Part shown: piece by piece, positions 1-10,345 of the stretch
How the letters are laid out: each line of letters starts with the position of its first letter
Position numbering within the stretch: position 1 is the stretch's first letter
From: Monoplex corrugatus
Lineage: Eukaryota; Mollusca; Gastropoda; Littorinimorpha; Ranellidae
NCBI GenBank assembly: GCA_030674185.1
Contig: CM060307.1
Coordinates: forward strand, 52,887,942 to 52,951,941
DNA: 64,000 bases
Direction of reading: 5' to 3'
Notes under the pieces: model-generated
The model's input: the letters and a program-made list of their open reading frames with translations, nothing else
Database searches by the model: none
What the model was told of the DNA's origin: nothing
Program-made: the position numbers and the translations under genes

Positions 1-1337
1 CCTCTCCACTTTTTCATCTGATGCCTCCCGTCTCCTTTCTGAAAAGTCACATAACCTTGCCGATGAATTCTATACTACTCTCCACCATCTTCTGGACACT
101 CATGCTCCAGCCACAACCTGTCTTTTACCTGACCGCCCCCCCCCTACCCCCTGGCTCACTCATGAGATTGCCTGTGCAAAACATGCCCACCGCAGAGCAG
201 AGCGCCGCTGGTGCAAATCCAAACTCACTGTACATAGGCAACTTTTCCAAGCCTCTAAAACAAAAGTATCCACCCTCATTTCATCTGCAAAAACAAGCTT
301 TTTCCAAACCAAAATCCTGAATGCCTCTTCTTCAAAAGAACTCTTTACAACCATGAATCATCTCCTAGGCACACGAAAAGATTTACCTCTCCCAAAAAAA
401 CACACAAATGAAGAACTCCCATCTGTATTCTCCAAGTATTTCACCACCAAAATACAAACTCTTCGTGACAGGCTTGACAGGACACCCTGTCAACCATGCC
501 CACCTGACCCTTCCTTCTCTGGCACACCTCTTACTACTTTTACCCCAGATCTCACAAGAAGAAATTCTCAAAACAATCAGATCCATGTTGTTGAAAACCT
601 GCGAACTGGATCCTCTTCCAGGTTCTCTCTATTCCGACTGTCTCCCTACTCTCCTCCCATTCATCACCGACATCATCAACACTTCTCTTCAAACTGGAAC
701 TGTCCCAGATTCTTTCAAGTCTGCTATTGTTCACCCTCTCCTCAAGAAATACAATTTATACCCAAATGAACTGAAAATCTCTAATCTCTCTTTCTTGTCA
801 AAACTCCTTGAAAAAGTTGTCCTCAACCAGCTGAACTCTAACCTGTCTGCCAACAATCTCCTCAATCCTTTCCAGTCAGCCTACCGCCAGTGCCATCGCA
901 CTGAAACTGCCCTACTACACATTCTCAATAATCTCCTCCTTGCAACTGATACTGGCAAAGTCTCTCTCCTCACACTCCTTGATATGTCTGCAGCCTTTGA
1001 TACCACTGATCATGGTATTCTCCTTTCTAGACTCCATCATACTTTTGGCATCTCTGACACTGCTCTCTCCTGGTTCACTTCATATCTATCAAACAGAAAA
1101 CAAATGTTCTCATCAATGGCACTTACTCTCAACCTGCATACCTGACCTGTGGTGTTCCACAAGGATCTGTCCTTGGCCCTGTTCTTTTCACTCTTTACAC
1201 CTCCCCCCTGTCCACCATCATCAACTTCCACTCTATAATACACCATTTCTATGCTGATGACACCCAACTTCAAGACAGTCACTCACCTAACAATATACAG
1301 CGCCTCTTGATTCGCACCACTGAGTGTTACTCGGACA

Positions 1338-1529
1338 TTAACCCTTTGACTCCCGCACCCTCTCCACCAGCTACAAAAACTTAACCCTCTGACTCCCTCA
1401 CCCTATCCACCAGCTTCCTGCAGGAAGCTGGCGGATCGGATTAGGGAGTCAGAGGGTTAAGTTTTTGCTTTCTAGCATGGTTGACAATGCTGGGTGCTGG
1501 TGGACAGGGTGCGGTAGTCAAAGGGTTAA
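1338..1529. mobile_element. TTAA-flanked palindromic MITE, family A copy A1, inside LINE copy 1
   Basis: The element is bounded by TTAA on both sides with inverted ends CCCTTTGACTCCCGCACCC. It interrupts LINE copy 1 between GACA-TTAA and TTAA-GAAC. The other LINE copy (about 49456-49470) has the same site with a single TTAA, which is a direct empty-site comparison. TTAA target duplication and CCC-starting termini are the piggyBac hallmark, so piggyBac-type mobilisation is inferred. An inner inverted pair at about 1381-1460 repeats the outer arms. No coding capacity. Confidence 0.85.
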
Positions 1530-1550
1530 GAACTGGATGACATACAATAA

Positions 1551-1672
1551 ACTTCAGCTTATGACGACAAGACAGAAGCTATCCTCAATGGCACCCGTCA
1601 GAAACTAACTTCAGCTTAACGACGACAAAACAGAAGCTATCCTCATTGGCACCCGTCAGAAACTTTCTCAGC
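1551..1672 (+). repeat. Internal tandem duplication of about 65 bp in LINE copy 1
   Basis: The stretch from AACTTCAGCTTA to the CCCGTCAGAAACT box occurs twice in a row here and once in the LINE copy at 49.4-49.6 kb. It adds a frame disruption to copy 1. Confidence 0.75.
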
Positions 1673-2481
1673 TGCCTCCTCTTTCTCTCCCATAGGTAAC
1701 ACATCAGTCCCAATTTCTGATTCAGCTAAAAACCTTGGTGTCTGCCTTGACTCTACCCTCTCCGTGAACAACTTTGTTTCTGAAACTGCCAGATCTTGCT
1801 ACTATCACCTCCATCGTATACGCCTGATCAGGAAGTATCTCTCTGTCGAAACAACTGCAGAACTCGTTCTCTCCTTCATAATGTCTCGCATTGACTATTG
1901 CAATTCACTCCTGTCTGGTCTTCCTGCCTCCACCATTCACATCCTACAGCACATTCAAAACAATTCTGCACGCCTTGTACTCAAAAAGAAAAAAGCTGAC
2001 CACATATCTCCTCTCCTGGCACAACTTCACTGGCTCCCTGTATCAAAGCGCATACAGTACAAACTAGACACCATCTGCTACAAAAGCCTCAATAACGCAG
2101 CCCCCGATTACCTGTCAAGCCTACTTGAGATCTATGTTCCCTCACGTACCCTCCGCTCTGCCTCCGATCCTCTGACTTTTCACTTTCCACGCACTAAGCT
2201 CAATACCTATGGTCCACGAGCCTTCTCTGTTTCTGGTCCACTCTCCTGGAACAAACTTCCTCTCTCAGTCCGTCGGCAACCTACTTTTGTCTCCTTCAAG
2301 TCCGCTCTCAAAACTCACCTTTTCTCCTCTGCATAAAATCCTGACCTCACTCAACCCCCCTCTGCAGCCTGTCTCCACTCGGAGGGGAATCACATTGTAA
2401 TATTATATTATAATTGTAATAATAAGCTCTCTATAATTTTCCATTGCTTTTATTCTTTCTCCCCATTTATAGCCATGCGCG

Positions 2482-2482
2482 T

Positions 2483-2547
<65 letters not shown>
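2482..2547 (+). repeat. (GT)n microsatellite inside the LINE 3' UTR
   Basis: About 30 GT units lie between the RT stop codon and the 3' tail. The same position is GT-rich in the other two copies of this LINE (near 50350 and, on the minus strand, 44515-44653), so the repeat travels with the element. Confidence 0.9.
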
Positions 2548-2659
2548 TTGTTGTGCGGTGTGTCCATTTCAGCGCTTAGATTTGATTTGATTTTATCAAG
2601 ATTTTGCGCTACATAAATATTGTAATATATAAAAATATTGTAATATATATAATATATAT

Positions 2660-2900
2660 CTTCCGTTTCTTTGCATTTGTTTTCTAGCCAAGCTTCCTTA
2701 GCTTCATTGCACCTATTCCTGATTTCCTTGTGTACCTTTTTGTATTCTTTCTTTTCCCTTTGCCATCCTCCATCAAGCCTAAAATTTCTTTTGTCATCCA
2801 GTTTGTCTTTGCTTTTCTTTCGTCTCTATGGATTTCTTCACAAGCTTCATTTATTGCCTTTCTCAAATTCATGTCTGATCCTCATGGTCACGAACATACT
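2660..2900 (-). pseudogene. RTE-type LINE relic (region between endonuclease and RT)
   Basis: The minus strand encodes KTNWMTKEILGLMEDGKGKR followed by a lysine-rich stretch. This resembles the NWMTEEIL-LMEERR region that lies between endonuclease and reverse transcriptase in RTE-type LINEs. Only about 70 residues are readable and no catalytic motif is present. The identification is from remembered family style, so it is moderate. Confidence 0.55.
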
Positions 2901-4099
2901 CCAGAGCACACATTTAGCTTTATTTTCAGTTTTTCTTCTCTTCGGTTTCAGCCTGAATCCTCCCATTACAGGACTGTGGTCACTGTTGCAGTCTGCGCCT
3001 GGTAAGGTTTTTGCTATTAGTATTCATCTTTTATTTGAAGTTTTTGTTATTAGTAAAGTATTTATCTTTTATTTATCAGTATGAAATTAGTTTGATTTCT
3101 TGTGCCATTTTCCTGGATTCATCCATGTCCATTTTCTTCTGTTAGGTTGTTCAAACCAAGTGTTTCCTATTAATTATGAATTCATTTGTGCCCACTCAAG
3201 TTTCTCTCCCCCTTTCATTTCGCGTGTCAAGGCCATGAGGTCCAACTTAATGTGTCACCTACTTTTTTCCTGTCCAAATCTAGCATTTTAATCTCTCATT
3301 ATTATTGTAAAGTCCTGTGATTATCATTTGCACTGAGCCTTGGCTGTCTCAAATTTTTATAGAAGTTGTCAATTTCTTCCTCAGAACTTCAACTTGTGAG
3401 ATGTTGGTGCATACACTCGGTAAATCTAAATGATACTAAATGGTTTGCTCTCTAATCTAAATAATCAAACTGTCTGATAATACCGTAGTGATATAGCCTA
3501 ACTTCCTTGATTGAAAATAATACTTACCACTCAATTTTGCAAGACGCATGCAACGGCATTGAGGAACTCTCGGCAAAAAGACCGAAAAGGAAAACAAGAC
3601 ATACTACTTGCTTCAACATTTTGCAAACTTCAACGATTTTGTGTCGTTCCCAACCGAACACTTCTATTTCAGTTGCAGAAGCAGTGTTCCTGTTATGAAA
3701 CACAAATCACGTGCGTTGGCAAAAACCGGAAGTAAACGTTGAACCGGTAACTTACACAAATTAGCGTGCAAGGCAAAATGGACACGGTGCATTATTACTA
3801 ACAATAACACTTTCATTTCCAGTTTTTCGAAGATGTGTGTATGCATATTCTTTTGCCACATCGTTCATGCAGTATGTTGCTGCACATTCTGCATGTTTCC
3901 ATATTTGGTGGGCGTGTGTTCGTTCGTTATTTCTTTTAACGTCTATTCACATGCGTGCTTTTAGACGAAAAAAAAAAAAAAAGAATCTTATGAAATCATG
4001 AAGGCATTGTATCAATTAAGGTAACATCAAACAATTTAACGAACAATTGAAAAACAATCAGAACATTAGAACGATCAGGCTTCATCGGTTTGCACAGGG

Positions 4100-4141
4100 T
4101 TGTGTGTATGTAGGTATGCGTGCGTGCGTGCGTGTGCGTGT

Positions 4142-4185
<44 letters not shown>

Positions 4186-4201
4186 GTGTGTGTGTGTGTG
4201 T
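4100..4201 (+). repeat. GT-rich microsatellite
   Basis: Interrupted (GT)n preceded by a GTGC-rich leader. Confidence 0.9.
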
Positions 4202-4484
4202 CTAAGTGTTACGAGCATGTAAAGTCCTGTGCTGGCGTATGACAAGTCATCTGTTATGATCTAGAAAAAAAAGTGGTCGTGTGCGTTGGTATAATTATGA
4301 TGCTTTCATGTTCCCATATGACACTGAACACTGACAAAATTACAGAATATGTAATCAACGTAGGCCTACATACTCGTCTGTGTTATGCACACGCACGAAA
4401 GGATGTTAGGACAAGCAGATCTGCACAAATGTTACTCTCTCGCTGGCTTATGAAAACATGAAAACATCCCCTAACGGAAAATAA

Positions 4485-4489
4485 ACTCT

Positions 4490-4533
<44 letters not shown>
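4485..4533 (+). repeat. (CT)n microsatellite
   Basis: CT dinucleotide run with one CCT interruption. Confidence 0.9.
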
Positions 4534-4571
4534 ATTTCATTATTTATGATTCATTTTCATAACTTCTTGAT

Positions 4572-4641
<70 letters not shown>

Positions 4642-4648
4642 TGGTGGT
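4572..4648 (+). repeat. (GT)n microsatellite
   Basis: GT dinucleotide run with GGT interruptions, close to the CT run upstream. Confidence 0.9.
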
Positions 4649-4821
4649 GAATCTGCAGTGTCTTCATCATGGTGATACCTAGAGTTTCACCCCTCATGAT
4701 AGTTCGTTTTCAATGCCTCTTTATTTTAGTTTATTATTACTTTTTTAATTTGCTTGTGTCGTATATGTATAGAGTAGCAAGGACTAGCTGTAGACAGGGG
4801 TAATAAAATGTTTTGAAGTTT

Positions 4822-4824
<3 letters not shown>

Positions 4825-4874
<50 letters not shown>
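4825..4874 (+). repeat. (CT)n microsatellite
   Basis: About 25 uninterrupted CT units. Confidence 0.9.
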
Positions 4875-4876
<2 letters not shown>

Positions 4877-5605
4877 GGTGTGTAACTCTGCCTTAAGGTG
4901 GAAGATCGTGCTTTAAAAGTCTCCTTGTCAACGTTGCTTCTGCCAGATAGAATGTGGAGCATTCATATTTTTCAAGAGAGATTGTAAAATATCATACCTT
5001 CACCTTCATCACAGCTTGCGTTTAAACCGGCATGTGGAATTTTCCATGCACTATTTTTTTTTCATGTTGAAGAGGGCTAAATTGAAGGCAGCCATGAATT
5101 TTGCCACAACGACTCCATGTACCAAAGTAGACAGTGTCACCTTGGGACTGCTCCCGATGGTCATGTTTGGGGGAATCTTTTATTATAATGTGATGGCCAT
5201 GGAGCAAACAGCGACTCTGCTGACAGTGGCCAGACTACCTCGCCATCATCATCAAAGCAGAAAAGACCAACCAGTATCATAAGAACTTCTGTTGGGAACA
5301 GCGACTCTACTGATAGTGGCCAGACTGTCTCCTCTCCTCCTCCCGGGAACTGACCTTATCCCAGCTTATGAGCTGCTGAACTCAAACACCTCCAACGTTA
5401 ATCCCTTGCATTTTAACGTGGACTCAAATGAACAGCGACATGAACTGTAAGAAAAATCTGTCCAAGAACTTGGGAAACAAATATGCTGGCTTGCAACGTT
5501 GGGTAATGATTTGAGGGAGAAAGTGGGAGGGGGGGGGGTAGAAAGGAGTATCAAGATCTGACAGAATGAAATTCTGAACATCTGGCTGAAATTGATTACG
5601 GTAGC

Positions 5606-6105
5606 TTGAGAGAAAAACAATTTCCAATGCTGGTCAAAGCAGAACAACTTAATGGAACTGAGGGGGGAAAACACAGTCTGGAATGCAAGTCAAAGCGGAA
5701 CAACTTAATCTTTTGTAGAGTAAGCAAAAATCAAAATGAAATGAATGATCAATGTGAGGGAAAATTAAAGGGCAATCCCACAGACAAACTGGAAATGGTC
5801 AGAGATGTTGAGTTTGAACGTGTTCTTAGACTGAACACAAATCCCGACTCCCCCATTACTGCTTGTTATCATTTTATAAGGGTAACGCAAAAATTCTCGT
5901 ATCTAAAAGAAAGCTGCATAGAAGCAACATTTTTGTAGGAGATTTCTCTTACCATGTGAAAGAAATCAGAAGAAAACTTTCTCCCCATCTGAAAGCAGTA
6001 AGAAACAAAGGCAAAAAGTCGACAATGGTCTTTAACCATCTAATTACTGATGGGAAGAAGTTTTTTCTTGGTGCACAGGACAACCTGAAAGAGTCTAGCA
6101 AATAA
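5606..6105 (+). pseudogene. LINE ORF1-like RNA-binding protein relic
   Basis: Two overlapping frames (5606-5938 and 5863-6105) give one broken protein. Its CEGKLKG-PTDKLE, VEFERVLRLNT and RKLSPHLKAVRNKGKKSTMVF motifs match the RRM and C-terminal domain style of L1-type ORF1 proteins, which bind LINE RNA as trimers. At least one frameshift near 5870-5900 disables it. Confidence 0.6.
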
Positions 6106-6336
6106 TACAAGGGATGCCGAGACCGTGTATATTATTTTGCCTTAATAAATTTGAGGAAGGGAGCCGAAATTAAGCAGCACCGGTTGTGAGACATAATTAT
6201 AGGATGTCTGTGCTGTCAACTGTATAGGTGACGGGTTGTCCGAGCAGCCACGTGCAAGACAGGCTACGAATAAATCAAAACATCCCTTCCCTTTCTTATT
6301 ATGGGATGTCAACGGTCTGCCGTCTAAACTTGTTAA

Positions 6337-6529
6337 TTAACCCTTTGACTCCCGCACCCTATCCACCACCAGCAAAACTTTAACCCCATGACTCCCTCAC
6401 CCTATCCACCAATTTCCAGCAAGAAGCTGGTGGATAGAGTAAGAGAGTCATAGGGTTAAATTTTTGTTCTGCCATCATGGTTGACAAAGCACAATGCTCA
6501 TGGATAGGCTAAGGGAGTCAAAGGATTAA
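6337..6529. mobile_element. TTAA-flanked palindromic MITE, family A copy A2
   Basis: It has the same outer ends as A1 (TTAA then CCCTTTGACTCCCGCACCC) and the same inner inverted pair, here diverged (AGGATTAA at the right end). It is inserted between the ORF1 and endonuclease relics. No coding capacity. Confidence 0.85.
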
Positions 6530-6958
6530 TGAAGATTTTATTTTGTTTGTCCGTGAGTTTGACTTTGTGTGTCTTATAGGGCCTACTCATAGAAACATTT
6601 CTTGATGAATGTCACACAGCCATATTTAGCGGGTTTACCCCCCCCCCCAGTCTGCTTTAAAATTGTCAAAACAAGGGAGACGATCGGGAGAGAGTTATCT
6701 GTTTGATAAGAATGAATTTCTTCCCTTCGTGAAAAAAACTGGAAATGAATTATAGCCTAATTTCTTTTGTTTGTTATTGACAAGCAACGTTTTGCATACA
6801 GACATAATGTTTGTTCATATATTCAACCAGAAGATTCTCCATTTTATACTCACTATTGTTGTTCAAATCGCATCAATGTGCTTGAATAATTTTTTATGGA
6901 CTTTTTACTAGAAAAAGATGGTTCTTGTTATTGAATAGTAGGACTTTCAATATTTCCC

Positions 6959-7356
6959 TTGATTACACTGCAAGGAATGTTATCGATGAACAGACTTGAA
7001 GTTAGTCACCTACTACCAACTGACACTTGGAAGACTGCATTTTGGAAAGATACGGCAAATTGCTATCAAATACGTGCACTACTTTGGGCTTGTGTATTTC
7101 AAAAAGTATGTGTAAAGGTGACGCTGAAGGTCACTATACATGTAGGCCTATCTCACAGGCTGGAAGTAATGTCGTTGATTATTTCATATTTTCAAATGAT
7201 CTTTTTGTGCTAGTATATGATTTTTGTGAATTATCCATAGTTGAACGAATAGAATCTGATTATTTACTTGTTACAACTCCTGTTGTTTTTCCATGTGAAA
7301 ACAAATTTTATATGAAGAAAGGAAAACATGACAAATTTATTAAAAAATTTGTCTGA
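6959..7356 (+). pseudogene. APE-type endonuclease C-terminal relic of a LINE
   Basis: Two frames (6959-7213, 7027-7356) together show a YGKLL-NTCTTLGLCIS segment, GHYTCRPISQAGSNVVDYFI and SNDLFVLVYDFCE. This is the pattern of the endonuclease C-terminal half in L1- and Jockey-type LINEs. The SDH active-site box is degenerate (ESDY). Frameshifts make it non-functional. Confidence 0.6.
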
Positions 7357-7416
7357 AACAATGAACATGCATGTTTAACATGCATATTCATTGTTTCAGA
7401 CAATTTTTTTAATAAA
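7336..7416. repeat. Near-perfect hairpin with 38-bp arms and a 5-nt loop
   Basis: The left arm 7336-7373 and right arm 7379-7416 are reverse complements with two mismatches, separated by TTTAA. It lies within the LINE endonuclease/RT linker relic. No known function; it would extrude as a strong stem in DNA or RNA. Confidence 0.9.
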
Positions 7417-7715
7417 CATATAATGATACATTATCTCAAGAGCAATGTCATAGAAAGACAAGAGTGCTATTTGAGTTTGAGAGATGATGAAGTGAAAAAC
7501 GCATTAAATTGATTTATATTTCTGTATAGAGAAAGTACTCAATGCTTGAAGAAACGTGTATCTGTCAATGGTGAAGGTCCACTTAGGAATTAGTTTGATC
7601 ATGAAAATGTAGGCCTAATTAGTAAAAGGAATGTTAGAAGACTGCTTAGAATATGTCGACGCTCTAAGAAACTGGAAGACCAACACAATTTATTCTATTA
7701 CTAGGTGTGAACATA

Positions 7716-8016
7716 AAAGGAAATTTTCCTTCTAAAATTACGTTTAATCTAACAAAGGCCTACTTACCTTGGCTCACTGACGCAATAAGCGACAGCGATT
7801 TGCCATTCCTGCCTCATAAACAATAAAGTCCGAAAGGACCATAACTCTTGACTACTTGTGCCTTGCACATGTGCATAGTCGTCCTCTTTTCAAGGAAACC
7901 AAGACCCTGACTATGAAATTGAAGGAACCAGGAAGGCGGGGAGGAAGGGAGGGACTCTGCGTGAGCCATGGTATGTTAGATTAAACGTAATTTTAGAAGG
8001 AAAATTTCCTTTTAAT
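7716..8016. repeat. Inverted repeat (arms of about 41 bp) next to the DIRS-like relic
   Basis: The arm at about 7716-7757 (core TCTAAAATTACGTTTAATC) recurs as its reverse complement at about 7974-8016. Both arms are followed by related GTGGCTCACTGA-type sequence. The position, 3' of a DIRS-like recombinase relic read on the minus strand, fits the terminal repeat structure of such elements, but the link is inference. Confidence 0.65.
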
Positions 8017-8124
8017 TACACATACTGTACCGTGGCTCACTGATGCAGAATAGCACTACCCAGAAGGAGGGCTTACCTGGTTAACGCCTGAAGGAATGAG
8101 ATGAGTCAGGGCGTGCGGCAGAGA

Positions 8125-8193
8125 TAATAATAATAATAATAATATTTTATTTATATAGCGCAAAATCTTGATAAAATCAAATCTAAGCGCTGG
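8125..8193 (-). mobile_element. 3' tail of the CR1-like LINE, 5'-truncated to about 65 bp
   Basis: It carries the same AGCGCTTAGATTTGATT...TTGCGCTATATAAAT tail and ATT repeats as the three longer LINE copies in the window, with no other LINE sequence. GAGAT flanks both sides and may be the target duplication. It splits the DIRS-like relic from its terminal repeats. Confidence 0.7.
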
Positions 8194-8194
8194 A

Positions 8195-9290
8195 GATGGG
8201 GTGTTGAGCCACCACAGCGGAAGCGATACCCCTGGATCCATCTTCACGCAGACGGGAGACGTCACGCAGGTAGGATGGAATGAACGTGCCCGGGGAACGC
8301 CAATGCGCGGGTCCAGGACACTCTGAAGGCTGGCATTTTGAGTGAACGCCAGCGACGAGGCCCATGCTCTAATCTCATAGGGCCTCGGGGAGAAGACGGC
8401 CAAATCTGAGCCTGGCCTTGCATACGCATCCTTGATGACTGTCCACAGCCATCGAGAGATGGATGCGCGGCTAATGGCCTTCTTATAACTTTTGTTGTAA
8501 GAGAGAAACAGGTGGCGCTGCTTCTGGCGAGAAGATTTCGTCATCTGGAGCAAGGATAGACGTCAGGGGATGAATGGAGATAGACGGAGAAGGAGAACCT
8601 GGCAACTGGTTCTTGGCCAAGAAGTCCGGGAGTAGGCGGAGAGACATTGAGCCCTCAGGTTCGAAAGCGACATCCCCGGGGAGTCCGCTAAGACGTGCAC
8701 TTCGCTACAGTGCCTCCCCGACGCTAGAGGGAGTAGAAAGGCCGTCCGAAACGAGAGGAACTTGGGAGAACACTCCCTGATGGGCTCATAATGGGGAAGT
8801 CCCAGGGAGGAGAGGACAAGAAGGAGATCCCCAGCCGGGTGCGGCAGGGGGTCAGGCTTCTCGAAGGGAAGCCCCTTGGACAATATCCCGCAGGAGAGGG
8901 TCGTCCACAAAGGAAGGACTGTTCTTCACACCAGAATGGAAGCTGTTCCGCTCTCCGAGACAAGGAGTAAGAGCGGGCGCCCCTTTGCTTGTTGACATAA
9001 CAAACCACGGTAGTGTTGTCCGTGTTGATGTGAACATGTTTTCCCTTCAGAAAGGGGAGAAAGTCTCTGGGGGCTTGAAAAACTGCCTCCAGTTCCAGCA
9101 TGTTGATGTGACAGGAAAGATCTTGTGACCATTGATCTGCTGCTGTCAGCGGGCCCATGTGGGCCCCCCACCCGGAGTAGGACGCATCCGTGAAAAAGTC
9201 CTACTGAGGAGGGGAGTGTGTGATAGGGACTCCCTGGGCTAGCCAGGACCGGGAGTGCCATTTGGTCACCGATGATTGGACCCAAGCGAC
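8195..9290 (-). pseudogene. DIRS-like retrotransposon relic: RNase H and tyrosine recombinase
   Basis: Read on the minus strand, the order is RNase H then tyrosine recombinase. RNase H shows HINMLELEAVFQA, HINTDNTTVVCYVNKQ and RRAEQLPFWCEE. The recombinase shows DPLPHPAGDL, SFRTAFLLPLASGR, the YEIRAWASSLAF box with the catalytic arginine, and a YLRDVSRLREDG box with the candidate nucleophile tyrosine. That order and the paired enzymes are characteristic of DIRS retrotransposons, which integrate by a recombinase rather than a DDE integrase. The frame shifts several times, so it is inactive; RT and gag are missing. Confidence 0.75.
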
Positions 9291-9371
9291 CCTGGGGAAG
9301 AGCCCTGAACTGGAAGAATCGGTTCCTCCAAACGAATTGGAAGTACGTCCTGTCCCTTGGGTGAACATTCT

Positions 9372-10345
9372 TTTCAGAAAGGTGTATTAATAGCCCTTTT
9401 TCTGGAACTTCTCACAAGAATTACTATATACTTTGTTTCTTTGTGATAATTTACCACTATCCTATTTCATGTCAACTTTCATTTCATATTGGCTTTTTTG
9501 TGACAACTTCTGTATGAAAGCGGTGACTTTAGAATGGCTTGACCATCATGTAATATTCCTGTCTTTAGAGTCTTTATTGTTTTTGATTGTTAGTGTTTCT
9601 CATTAGCTAAATAGAATGATAAATTAATAAAGCACAGTCCTTTAAAATCCAACCAAGTGTATCTGTGCACATGCGTGTTTGCATTGGGGGCTTGTGCTTA
9701 ACCGTTTGACTGCCGCACACTAGTTTTAGTAACTGCAAAAACTCAACCCTTTGACTCCCTGACTCTATCCACCACCTTGCTGCAGGAAGCTGGTGGATAG
9801 AGTGACGGATTCAGAGAGTTCAGTTTTTGCTTTGCTACCATGGTTGACAATGCAGAATGCTGGTGGACAGGGTGAGCGAGTCAAAGGGTTAATGCATACA
9901 TATGTATTTTGTTTCTAATATATACATCTTTATCAGTAGGCTACATGCATGTTTTTCAGAGAGGTGTATTAATAGCCTTTTTTCTGGAATGTCTCACAAT
10001 TACTACTATATATTTTCTGTTTCTTTGTGATAACTTACCACTATCCTATTTCATGTCAACTTTCATTTCATATTGGCTTTTTTGTAACAACTTCTGTATG
10101 AAAGCGGCGAGTTTTAGAATGGCTTGACCATCATGTAATATTCCTGTCTTTAGAGGCCATATTATTTTTGATTGTTAGTGTTCCTCATTAGCTGAATAGA
10201 ATGATAAATTAATAAAGCACAGTCCTTTAAAATCCAACCAAGTGTATCTGTGCGCATGCGTGTTTGCATTGGGGGCTTGTGCTTAATGCATACGTATGTA
10301 TTTTGTTTCTAATATATACGCCTTTATCAGTATATGCATGTTTTA
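9372..10345 (+). repeat. Tandem duplication of about 390 bp, one copy carrying a MITE
   Basis: A unit starting TTCAGAAAGGTGTATTAATAG (about 9372) recurs at about 9955 as TTCAGAGAGGTGTATTAATA with high identity, through the GGGGGCTTGTGCTTAA box to a TATATAC-CTTTATCAG end. The first copy holds MITE A3; the second has a single TTAA at that point. Confidence 0.85.
9698..9892. mobile_element. TTAA-flanked palindromic MITE, family A copy A3
   Basis: TTAA is present on both sides. The left end is diverged (ACCGTTTGACTGCCGCACAC), the right end is intact (GAGTCAAAGGG). The tandem sister unit near 10285 has TGC-TTAA-TGC without the insert, a second natural empty site for this family. Confidence 0.88.

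Larger units (their letters stand above)
1..2336 (+). pseudogene. Reverse transcriptase ORF2 relic of CR1-like LINE copy 1
   Basis: An intact protein of this kind nicks the target and reverse-transcribes its own RNA. Here the frame jumps between at least three registers (353-769, 408-1145, 1764-2336). The best open stretch, 1764-2336, encodes the RT C-terminal region with the typical motifs [20 protein letters not shown] and FSVSGPLSWNKLP. No start codon, endonuclease or N-terminus lies in the window. It is not a host gene. Confidence 0.8.
1..2660 (+). mobile_element. CR1-like non-LTR retrotransposon, copy 1 (cut by the window start)
   Basis: The element begins mid-ORF at the window edge; base 1 aligns with about 48115 of the copy at 47.4-50.4 kb. 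It holds the region between endonuclease and reverse transcriptase, the RT fingers and palm (AAFDTTDH box near 990, FYADD catalytic box near 1250) and an RT C-terminal region that stays open from 1764 to 2336. A 3' UTR with a GT microsatellite follows, ending in the AGCGCTTAGATTTGATT tail and AT-rich 3' repeats. The coding frame is broken by shifts, by a MITE at 1338-1529 and by an internal duplication at 1551-1672, so it is dead. Placement in the CR1/L2 group rests on the RT motifs and 3' tail style and is moderately sure. Confidence 0.85.
2961..5000. other. Intergenic AT-rich stretch with simple repeats
   Basis: I see no supportable gene. It holds a poly-A run near 3966, GT-rich repeats at 4100-4201 and 4572-4648, and CT repeats at 4485-4533 and 4825-4874. 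Open frames here are short and shift with the repeats. Confidence 0.7.
5016..7690 (+). mobile_element. L1-like LINE relic with ORF1 and endonuclease remnants
   Basis: Two blocks in the same orientation look like parts of one degraded non-LTR element. The first (about 5210-6105) reads as an ORF1-type RNA-binding protein: an SDSADSGQT-type N-terminal repeat, a KRNNLIF box, DVEFERVLRLNT, then KRKLHRSN and RKLSPHLKAVR. The second (about 6960-7690) reads as the C-terminal part of an APE-type endonuclease (GSNVVDYFI-SNDLF, DFCELS) and the linker toward RT (KRNVRRLLRICRRSKKLED). MITE A2 at 6337-6529 sits between them. RT is absent. The clade is inferred from motif style. Confidence 0.6.
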
